48,215 nucleotides of DNA from Verrucomicrobiales bacterium (lineage in GTDB: Bacteria > Verrucomicrobiota > Verrucomicrobiia > Verrucomicrobiales > DEV007), in the NCBI GenBank assembly GCA_021648365.1, contig JAKISY010000026.1, positions 1-48,215 on the forward strand, in the 5' to 3' direction. A model generated the notes under the pieces. It was given only the letters and a program-made list of their open reading frames with translations, did no database searches and was not told the origin of the DNA. Shown piece by piece: positions 42,440 through 48,215 of this stretch. The position numbers were made by a program, and so were the translations under genes. Positions within the stretch are counted from its first letter, which is position 1, and each line of letters starts with the position of its first letter.

Positions 42440-44113
42440 ATGGCGAGGAGAAAAAAAGACGACAGCGAACCGAGCATGGATAGCTTGTTGGATGCCCTGA
42501 CCAATGTGGTCGGGGTGTTGTTGTTGATATTGATCATTAGCAGCCTAGGTCTGAGTCAGGCGGTGAAAGTGGTGGTGGAGAATCTGCCAGATGTCACTGA
42601 GGAAGATCTGCAAGAACTGAAGGTGCGAGCGGATGATACACGTAAAAACTTAAAAGAATTGGAGCAAGCGAGTGCAGATACCAAAAAGAAACCAGAAAAA
42701 ACGCTGCAGCAATTGATGTTGGAAATCGATAAGATTGAAAACAATAATAAGGATCTTGCTAAGAAAAACTCCGACATGGAGGAGCTGCAGAAAAAAATCG
42801 ATGACGAAGAGGCGCAGCAGAAAAGTCATGAGGAAAAGGTAATGGAAGCGGCTGAGGAATTGGCTAAGATGAAAGCCATTTTAGCGCAAACGCCAGAGCA
42901 GGAAAAGGTAGCGCCGAAGGTGGTGAAGATGCCTAATCCGCGCAGGGCGTCGGCAGAATCGAGGGCGCATTATGTGATCTGTAAATTTGGCAAAGTGTAT
43001 TATGTCGGGGATCCTTATTCTCATGTGCTCAAGGTGCGCGATGTGATTTACAAAAATTTCCCTAAATTGGTTTATTCCGGCGGCGATTTGGGGAGTTATA
43101 CCTTCGCTTTGCAATCCACTCGACAGAATAAAGAGCGCACGAGTTATTTATCAGAGAAGGAAAAAGTTCGCAGGAAGGGGGCTTTTACAAAAAGCTTGGG
43201 CTTGGATCAAGTGATGCTGACCGAAATGGGTGAGGATGGCATCGCGCTGCCAGAAAAGAGCATGGCGGCGAGATTGTTTGGTAATGAAGATCGTCGTGAT
43301 TTTTATGTGAGGCGTTTGCGCTTAGACCCTAAGAAGGTGCAGGCATTTTTTGGTAAAGGTAAATTGGGGCCAAGAGATTTCAGTTATTTTGTCGAACGGT
43401 ATGGCAGCTCGGATAGACTGAAGTTGAGTTTGGGATTCAAAAAAGAGGGCGGCTGGAAGATTGAGCAATTTAAAAAACGGGGGTCGAATTTTGACAAGGT
43501 TTGTAAAAAGGTGTCGTTACAGCGCAACGCTTTGTTCTATTATTATGTCAGTGCTGACAGCTTCGACGCTTACCTAGAGGCGAGGAATATTTCAGAGTCT
43601 CATCGCATCGCGGCAGGTTGGACGACTTGGGAGGGGGAGAAATTTGATCCCAAGGCGATGCCGAAACGTGAGACGATTACTGTAAAGATGGATGCGATCC
43701 CGATGAAGGTGTATGAGACTTTGGTTAAGAATATCGGTCCCAAAGTAATCGCTGCACAGAAGAAGGCGATTACTAGCATCGACCAAAAAATTGCTGCTTT
43801 GGTGCCTAAAACCATGAAGGATGAAGGGGCACGAGCAAAATTCAGTGCGGATTTGAGAGCAGAACAAATAACGTATTTCACGAGATACGTGCAGCCGTGG
43901 ACACGCCAAATTTATGAAGCCGCGCTGGCGGCATCCGAGGCGAAAGGCAGTAAGGAGATCCGAGAGGATGTGCATCCACCAGAGATTCCGCACACTCGAC
44001 TTTTTGTCAAAGCAGCTTTTCCGAGTAAGCCCAAACCGCCGGAGGATCCGAATAAACCGAAGCCTAAACCCAAACCTAAAGCGCCCACTGGCACGACTCT
44101 TATTTTGGATTAA
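42440..44113 (+). CDS. ExbD/TolR-like stator protein 2 with large C-terminal domain
   Basis: The 557-residue protein begins MARRKKDDSEPSMDSLLDAL. A membrane helix follows (about 20-40: LTNVVGVLLLILIISSLGL) with Asp18 near its start, as in ExbD/TolR where an Asp carries the proton. A coiled coil (50-150) comes next. The C-terminal part of about 400 residues matches no domain I know and has a Lys/Pro-rich tail. It is translated 2 bases after its neighbour. The pair probably forms the stator for the ExbB-like channel. Confidence 0.7.
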   Translation: MARRKKDDSEPSMDSLLDALTNVVGVLLLILIISSLGLSQAVKVVVENLPDVTEEDLQELKVRADDTRKNLKELEQASADTKKKPEKTLQQLMLEIDKIENNNKDLAKKNSDMEELQKKIDDEEAQQKSHEEKVMEAAEELAKMKAILAQTPEQEKVAPKVVKMPNPRRASAESRAHYVICKFGKVYYVGDPYSHVLKVRDVIYKNFPKLVYSGGDLGSYTFALQSTRQNKERTSYLSEKEKVRRKGAFTKSLGLDQVMLTEMGEDGIALPEKSMAARLFGNEDRRDFYVRRLRLDPKKVQAFFGKGKLGPRDFSYFVERYGSSDRLKLSLGFKKEGGWKIEQFKKRGSNFDKVCKKVSLQRNALFYYYVSADSFDAYLEARNISESHRIAAGWTTWEGEKFDPKAMPKRETITVKMDAIPMKVYETLVKNIGPKVIAAQKKAITSIDQKIAALVPKTMKDEGARAKFSADLRAEQITYFTRYVQPWTRQIYEAALAASEAKGSKEIREDVHPPEIPHTRLFVKAAFPSKPKPPEDPNKPKPKPKPKAPTGTTLILD

Positions 44114-44172
44114 GTCGCTTGCGCGTTTGAGCATTTGGTATTTATTACTTTTGCAGCAAGGGCTGCTTTTAA

Positions 44173-45450
44173 ATGAATCTGATGAAATCCCCTCAAGTGA
44201 TTTTGGCTGTCGGTTTGATGGCAGCTTGGCTGATCGCCGATGTTTCTCAAGCGCAGGAGTGGACTCGGTTTCGTGGGGAAAATGGAGCTGGTCAAGGCAA
44301 GGCGGTGGGTTTGCCGAGTAAGGTCACGATTGCGGATTTTAATTGGATCGTTGACTTGCCCGGTAGCGGGCATTCTTCTCCGGTGTTGTGGGGCAATGAT
44401 CTTTTTCTTACGGTCACAGCTAAGGGAAACAAAGAGCGAAGCTTGTTGTGCTACGATGCAGGAAGCGGCAAGCTGAAGTGGAAATGGTCTGAGGCGTTCA
44501 AAGAGCACCATCAGCATCGGTTTAATAATTTTGCTTCTTCGACCCCAGCTGTGGATGCTGAGCGGGTGTATTTGTTTTGGGGATCAGGAGATCATATTCA
44601 TACGGTGGCGGTGGATCATGCGGGGAAAGAGGTTTGGAGTGTGAAGTTCGAGGGTTCTAGCTCGGATCATGGCACCGCCAGTTCGCCTATTTTGGTGGAT
44701 GGTCTGCTGATTGTGCAATGTGAGCACAAGCTGCAACAGCGCAGTGCTGTGGTGGCGCTCAACTGTGTGAGTGGTGAAGAGGTTTGGCGCTATGATCGCG
44801 AAAATGAGATGGGAAGCGATAAGGAAAAAACAGCTTATAGCACCTCGGTGGTTTATCAGGGCAAGGATGGGGTGAAACAAGTATTGGTGGTCAATTCCAC
44901 TCACGGTTTCAGTTCTCTCAATGCTAAGACAGGAGAGTTGTTGTGGCAATACAATCCAGGTTTTAAGCAGCGCTCGGTTGGCTCGATTGCCTTGTCGGGC
45001 GATGTGATGTTTGCCACTTTAGGATCGGGCGGGGGAGGCAAAGAGAGTGTAGCCCTACGCTTGGGGGGTGCAGGCGGTCAGGCGCAAAAGCTGTACAGTT
45101 TAGAAAGAAAGGGACTGCCCTATGTGCCGACACCGCTCGTTTACAATGGGCTGTTTTTTTTATGGGGTGATGGGGGGATTTTGACCTGTGTGGAAGCTGA
45201 GACGGGCAACAAGCTTTATCAGCAACGGGTGGCATCCGGGACTTTTTTCAGTTCACCTATTGTCACCGATGGCAAGATTTATTGCGGTAGTCGAGAAGGA
45301 AAAATGGTGGTGGTGGCGGCTTCAAGAGAGTTCAAATTACTGGGAATTAGCCAGTTGAAATCGGGTATTCATGCCACGCCTGCGGTGGCAAATGGCAAGA
45401 TGTTTATCCGCACAGATAAACGTTTGATTTGTCTTGGCGGGCGCAAGTGA
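44173..45450 (+). CDS. Secreted PQQ-like beta-propeller protein
   Basis: The 425-residue protein has a signal peptide (about 1-28) and PQQ/BamB-type propeller repeats, e.g. WTRFRGENGAGQG, WGNDLFLTVTAKG, SSTPAVDAERVYLFWGSGD, SLNAKTGELLWQYNPG and SSPIVTDGKIYCGSREGKM. Such proteins are common in Verrucomicrobia and Planctomycetes. Its position after the ExbB/ExbD genes suggests it could be the periplasmic part of the same machine, though a PQQ enzyme has not been shown. Confidence 0.88.
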   Translation: MNLMKSPQVILAVGLMAAWLIADVSQAQEWTRFRGENGAGQGKAVGLPSKVTIADFNWIVDLPGSGHSSPVLWGNDLFLTVTAKGNKERSLLCYDAGSGKLKWKWSEAFKEHHQHRFNNFASSTPAVDAERVYLFWGSGDHIHTVAVDHAGKEVWSVKFEGSSSDHGTASSPILVDGLLIVQCEHKLQQRSAVVALNCVSGEEVWRYDRENEMGSDKEKTAYSTSVVYQGKDGVKQVLVVNSTHGFSSLNAKTGELLWQYNPGFKQRSVGSIALSGDVMFATLGSGGGGKESVALRLGGAGGQAQKLYSLERKGLPYVPTPLVYNGLFFLWGDGGILTCVEAETGNKLYQQRVASGTFFSSPIVTDGKIYCGSREGKMVVVAASREFKLLGISQLKSGIHATPAVANGKMFIRTDKRLICLGGRK

Positions 45451-45468
45451 TTCGGAAGGGGCTGTGCT

Positions 45469-45701
45469 ATGGCGGACAGTTTATTGAGGTGCAAGGTCAC
45501 TCCGAAAGCGAAAAAAGCGAGCTGTTGAATTATTGGGAGGAAGTTGAACACGGAGTGCGACGTTTGCGGATCAAGTTGGCGGCACCGCCAGTGGATGATA
45601 AGGCGAATCTGGAGTTGGTGAAGTTTCTCAGCAAGCACTTGGGGGTAGCGAAGAGTCGGCTGAAATTGGTGGCAGGTGGTGTGGGGGCGGGAGTTAGAAT
45701 T
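45469..45701 (+). pseudogene. DUF167/YggU-family gene, frameshifted
   Basis: ATG at 45469 opens MADSLLRCKVTPKAKK, the normal DUF167 start. A run of six A (45511-45516) then throws it out of frame. Restoring one A gives AKKSELLN and the continuous frame EHGVRRLRIKLAAPPVDDKANLELVKFLSK, then HLGVAKSRLKLVAGG, ending in VRI, a normal family end. Beyond 45701 the frame runs on without a stop to 45845, through sequence that belongs to the opposite-strand cassette. Thus the native 3' end was replaced or lost where the integron array begins. Confidence 0.72.
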
Positions 45702-45723
45702 TCCCGCCTACCCGATTCGCCGT

Positions 45724-46134
45724 TTAGTAGTTACAGTGCCATGTCGAGTAGTCATCTAACCTCGTATGCGGCTCTCCGGGCCCCTCGCAAGCCTCTAGCC
45801 AGGATAGTCCAATCTGAAAAACCTTGCTATCGGAAATTCGTTTAATGACAGCCACCAAGTCTTCATCCATTGGCATTTCGGCAATTTCAATCAATTCAAA
45901 TAGATCCGTATAAGATGGTCGATCTTTCTTTAGTTTTTCATATTCTTTTTTGTCCCCGCCGCCCATAATGTATGGTTCCTCCCACGGAAAGTCTTCGGTT
46001 CCCGACACTCGTAGCGGAAGCGTGAGGTTCCCAAGGATGTGATCGCGCCACTTAAGGAGGTTACGGGAGTTCACCTCGTCGTTAGATCCAAGAACTGCTG
46101 CTATGCGCTCTTCCCATTTGTCATTGTCTTCCAT
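45724..46134 (-). CDS. Integron cassette protein, unknown (136 aa)
   Basis: The start at 46134 (MEDNDKWEERI) lies 10 bp after the end of the attC at 46144-46269; an upstream frame start at 46167 would read through the attC. The protein is acidic and soluble, with NLLKWRDHILGNLTLPLRV and FPWEEPYIMGGGDKKEYEKL. I do not recognise a function. It is the last complete cassette before the array joins the DUF167 remnant. Confidence 0.75.
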   Translation of the reverse strand: MEDNDKWEERIAAVLGSNDEVNSRNLLKWRDHILGNLTLPLRVSGTEDFPWEEPYIMGGGDKKEYEKLKKDRPSYTDLFELIEIAEMPMDEDLVAVIKRISDSKVFQIGLSWLEACEGPGEPHTRLDDYSTWHCNY

Positions 46135-46143
46135 ATTATTTCT

Positions 46144-46269
46144 GGCGAACGTCAAGTCACACCGCATCCCTGAGCGGAAGCGCGTATTGCCGAAGAGTTT
46201 GATGGTTAAAATTAGAGTGAATCATAACTACGAAGCGGCTCAGGGATTCGGTGCTGGCTCTTGTTCTGC
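46144..46269 (-). other. attC site 4 (126 bp)
   Basis: On the minus strand the site runs from GCAGAAC (46263-46269) to GTTCGCC (46144-46150), matching the outer R'' and R' core sites. The inner arms GAATCCCTGAGC and GCTCAGGGATGC are complementary, giving the long imperfect hairpin used by IntI as single-stranded DNA. The 150-residue ORF upstream in array order ends inside it. Confidence 0.85.
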
Positions 46270-46692
46270 GGCTTTTAATTTGTAGTATCGCTCTATATCT
46301 GCTTCTGGAACGGATTTTAAATATTTATAATCTAAAAATATCACCCTCGAAATCAAACACCCCAATCCTCCAATGATATATAGCGCAGGCAAAGGAAAGG
46401 AAGCTTCCCTAATTTCATTAAACGCCTGATGCATCGCGCTCTTAATTAGAGGCGTTTGACATATACCGCTTACTAAAAAAAAGACCCCGAAATACTTGAG
46501 CGAGTGAGATAGATTTGATTTTCTATCTGGGTCATAGTTTTTTATAGGCAGTGCAGTACGTAACCAAAAGCCCCCAAGAATAAATAGAACTGACCATATA
46601 ACTTCAGTCGTGAAAAAACATATGCATCCCACGACCAAAAGCGCCCATGAACCGACCGCGAGATATTTCGTTTTTCCATTTAGTAGATTCAT
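46240..46692 (-). CDS. Integron cassette membrane protein (150 aa)
   Basis: The start at 46692 (MNLLNGKTKYLAVG) sits 7 bp after the attC at 46699-46824; the longer frame from 46716 would cover the attC core. The protein has about four membrane helices (WALLVVGCICFFTTEVIW, SVLFILGGFWL, and two more) and no family that I recognise. Its C-terminus, AAEQEPAPNP, is encoded within the following attC, as is common for cassettes. Confidence 0.75.
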   Translation of the reverse strand: MNLLNGKTKYLAVGSWALLVVGCICFFTTEVIWSVLFILGGFWLRTALPIKNYDPDRKSNLSHSLKYFGVFFLVSGICQTPLIKSAMHQAFNEIREASFPLPALYIIGGLGCLISRVIFLDYKYLKSVPEADIERYYKLKAAEQEPAPNP

Positions 46693-46698
46693 TTTGGG

Positions 46699-46824
46699 GC
46701 AGAACGTTTGAGTCAACCGAACGCCTGACCGAGGGCGAGCTTTGACTTCTGGTTTAATAATTTAATGGCAATAAGGGTTTCAACAGGAGGCGGGTCAGGT
46801 GTTCGGTTCGACGTTTTGTTCGCC
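46699..46824 (-). other. attC site 3 (126 bp)
   Basis: Minus-strand core sites are GGCGAAC (46818-46824) and GTTCTGC (46699-46705). Inner arms ACCGAACACCTGACC and GGTCAGGCGTTCGGT are almost fully complementary. It has the same length as the sites at 46144 and 47978. Confidence 0.87.
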
Positions 46825-47235
46825 TTCGCTTGCGCCTTGTCTGAACCTGTTGAGAAGGATTAACAGGATTGGAGGAATCAAGAATGGAATTAATCCGCTT
46901 AGCCGCTGGGTCGAAAAGAGAATCATTTTACCGCTTGGAGAGAATTCTTGGGTGAGGAGGTAGCTCAAACATATCGCAACAAGTCCCGCTACTGCCACAC
47001 TAATCAGAAGGGTATAATGATGGGTTTTCGGTATCAAGTAAATCGTAGTCGCTAAGAGCGGAGAGGCAAAAACGAATCCCCAAACCAATTCGGGCGGGTG
47101 TATGACACCGAATATCAGTGAGTAACGAATCGACATCGGGGAAATAAATCCTCGGGCAAGAACGACGATCACAGCGCCAACAGCAACGGAGGCAACGAGC
47201 AGGACGAAAGTGCGAGCATTACCTATATTTTTCAT
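46795..47235 (-). CDS. Integron cassette membrane protein (146 aa)
   Basis: The start at 47235 (MKNIGNARTFVLLVASVAVG) comes directly after the attC at 47236-47362; the longer frame upstream is attC read-through. Four membrane helices are likely: FVLLVASVAVGAVIVVLARG, LVWGFVFASPLLATTIYLI, TLLISVAVAGLVAICLSYLL and LIPFLIPPILLILL. No family is recognised. The stop lies inside the next attC. Confidence 0.75.
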   Translation of the reverse strand: MKNIGNARTFVLLVASVAVGAVIVVLARGFISPMSIRYSLIFGVIHPPELVWGFVFASPLLATTIYLIPKTHHYTLLISVAVAGLVAICLSYLLTQEFSPSGKMILFSTQRLSGLIPFLIPPILLILLNRFRQGASEGEQNVEPNT

Positions 47236-47362
47236 GGCGAACGTAGAGCACAGGCAACCCGCTACTGGCAGCGAGCTTTCGTGTTCAAGTTGAGGGTTAA
47301 AAGTTTCATTTAGGTTTTGACTGGGAGCGAGTAGCGGGTTGCTCTGCTGCGTTTTGTTCGGT
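47236..47362 (-). other. attC site 2 (127 bp)
   Basis: Minus-strand core sites are ACCGAAC (47356-47362) and GTTCGCC (47236-47242). Inner arms GCAACCCGCTAC and GTAGCGGGTTGC are perfectly complementary over 12 bp. Its outer core matches the other three sites, which supports a single integron family. Confidence 0.88.
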
Positions 47363-47395
47363 TTTTTCTTCACAGCGCCCAAGGGGTTCTGGCAT

Positions 47396-47974
47396 TTACT
47401 TCTCTACTTTTATCTCAATTATTTTCTCTTTTCCCAGCTCTGACTGGAACGAGATCACCACTTTTTTTGGTTCAACATCGACAAGAGTATATTCAAGTTT
47501 TGAGTTTATAGAAAGTTTAAAAAAATCACCTTTCTTAACATAGAAATCCTCTTTCTTTTCACCTTCCGCTCCTATCGCTTGCCTGAACTGAGCGAAAAAG
47601 TTAGGAATGTGTTTTGGCACCTTTAATTCCAACTGAAATTTCCTTTCATCTGGAAGGTAAGTGATTAATACATCCTTCCCATTATACCCATCAACTCTAA
47701 ACACCTTGTCCGGTGAGGTTTCCCCTACTTTCAAAATGTAATTCAGTTTCACATCAAGAAGCGAACCGACCCTATTTATCTGAAAATGTTCGGAATCTGG
47801 CTTCGCGACATACATGACGCCATAATTTTTCTGTCTTCTTGCAACATATTTCAATACCGCAAGATTCCTCTCGTGAACGGTTTTCACCTCTCCGCCAGAA
47901 CGCCTGTCAGTTTTTTGCGCTTGCGAATGCTGGATCGCCACTGTCCCAAGAAGTATCAGCAGCCAATTTTTCAT
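47396..47974 (-). CDS. Secreted integron cassette protein (192 aa)
   Basis: The start at 47974 lies 3 bp after the attC at 47978-48103. The protein has a short signal peptide (MKNWLLILLGTVAIQHSQAQ). It continues with a Lys/Glu-rich, beta-prone body (QINRVGSLLDVKLNYILKVG, then RKFQLELKVPKHIPNFFAQF). No family is recognised. An extracytoplasmic location is expected. Confidence 0.75.
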   Translation of the reverse strand: MKNWLLILLGTVAIQHSQAQKTDRRSGGEVKTVHERNLAVLKYVARRQKNYGVMYVAKPDSEHFQINRVGSLLDVKLNYILKVGETSPDKVFRVDGYNGKDVLITYLPDERKFQLELKVPKHIPNFFAQFRQAIGAEGEKKEDFYVKKGDFFKLSINSKLEYTLVDVEPKKVVISFQSELGKEKIIEIKVEK

Positions 47975-47977
47975 ATT

Positions 47978-48103
47978 ACCGAACGTTTGAGTGCTACCAC
48001 AGTCTAGCTGAGAGCGCGCTTTATATTCAAGGTTGATGTTTGAATTTTCATGAAAATTTTAACTCGCGGCGGGTAGCCTGTTCGCAGCCACGATTTGTTG
48101 TGC
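47978..48103 (-). other. attC site 1 (126 bp)
   Basis: Minus-strand core sites are GCACAAC (48097-48103) and GTTCGGT (47978-47984). Inner arms share GGCTACC and GGTAGC complementarity. The 3' end AAACGTTCGGT is close to the canonical AAACGTTRRRY end of attC sites. It follows the HicA-like cassette by one base. Confidence 0.83.
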
Positions 48104-48104
48104 A

Positions 48105-48215
48105 TTAGAGTTCATCCTCGGAGACTGGTATGATCTTCATCAGCGGTTTGAGAAGTCCAATTTTGAGAGACTTGTTTCCGTGAATAGGAATCACCACGCG
48201 CTCCATCCGCCCAAC
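48105..48215 (-). CDS. hicA: HicA-type toxin, C-terminal part (cut by window edge)
   Basis: Thirty-six codons and a stop are visible, starting upstream of the window. VVIPIHGNKSLKIGLLKPLMK closely follows the C-terminal HicA pattern of (V/I)P.HG.K.L..G.L...L. HicA is an mRNA interferase. Its partner HicB would lie outside the window. Toxin-antitoxin cassettes are known to stabilise long cassette arrays, and the attC one base after the stop shows it belongs to the array. Confidence 0.7.
   Translation of the reverse strand, partial: VGRMERVVIPIHGNKSLKIGLLKPLMKIIPVSEDEL

Noticed and set aside
40103..44113. Zorya (ZorAB) phage-defence system
   Set aside because: A MotA-like channel and stator-like proteins are present, but the stators lack the OmpA peptidoglycan domain and no ZorC, ZorD or ZorE lies nearby.
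45469..45845. A full 138-residue protein across the DUF167 frame
   Set aside because: The first 35 residues and everything after 45701 do not fit the family; the natural start is out of frame by one base.
46693..46716. Start of the 150-residue cassette protein at 46716
   Set aside because: It would place the N-terminus across the attC core; the start at 46692 directly follows the site.
47236..47382. 49-residue N-terminal extension of the 146-residue cassette protein
   Set aside because: The stretch reads through the full attC hairpin, and the hydrophobic N-terminus begins at 47235.
1..48215. CRISPR arrays, tRNA and rRNA genes, or a complete insertion sequence
   Set aside because: No regularly spaced direct repeats, tRNA-like folds, rRNA segments or intact transposase genes were seen.

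Overview
The window looks like a chromosomal contig from a member of the Verrucomicrobiota. The clues are an Amuc_1098-type pilus secretin, a DUF1080/heme-domain remnant of the kind expanded in the PVC group, a Zn-ribbon ExbB-type channel protein, weak Shine-Dalgarno signals and moderate GC. No rRNA, tRNA or CRISPR array was seen.

Region 1 (1-7.4 kb) is a nitric-oxide region. The standout gene (751-3237) is a qNor-family protein with the substitutions known from nitric oxide dismutase (Nod). One FeB histidine is Asn556, the second conserved glutamate is Gln577, and the HYxxE quinol motif is replaced by MDFVH (325-329). If the assignment is right, this bacterium may turn 2 NO into N2 + O2. A small 2x[4Fe-4S] ferredoxin follows. 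Beyond a 259-bp MITE lie a Ric/ScdA iron-sulfur repair gene and its TetR regulator, with a perfect 16-bp palindromic operator, then a soluble Ser/Thr kinase paired with a degenerate sigma-like protein.

Region 2 (7.5-23 kb) is mostly housekeeping on the minus strand: homocysteine methyltransferase, lysA, a MidA-type methyltransferase, a beta-helix transferase, frr, pyrH, a lipase-like hydrolase, recQ, tsaD, an S41 protease, DUF3307 and a GH114-like protein. A plus-strand MazE/Doc toxin-antitoxin pair and a broken nucleotidyltransferase operon interrupt it.

Region 3 (23-34.4 kb) is accessory DNA rich in DNA-alkylation repair (YcaQ, an AlkZ-related protein, Ada, AlkA). It also holds several decayed genes: a DUF1080/heme-domain fusion, a frameshifted cytosine methyltransferase with a restriction-enzyme-like tail, and a frameshifted GT39 glycosyltransferase.

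Region 4 (34.4-45.7 kb) runs on the plus strand: pilus secretin, parB, an M28 lipoprotein peptidase, a DAHP synthase, then an operon of an ExbB/MotA-like channel, two unusual ExbD-like stator proteins and a PQQ-type beta-propeller. A DUF167 gene at its end is frameshifted.

Region 5 (45.7-48.2 kb) is an integron cassette array on the minus strand. Four attC sites of 126-127 bp separate single-gene cassettes, and a HicA-type toxin cassette is cut by the window end. The integrase must lie outside the window.
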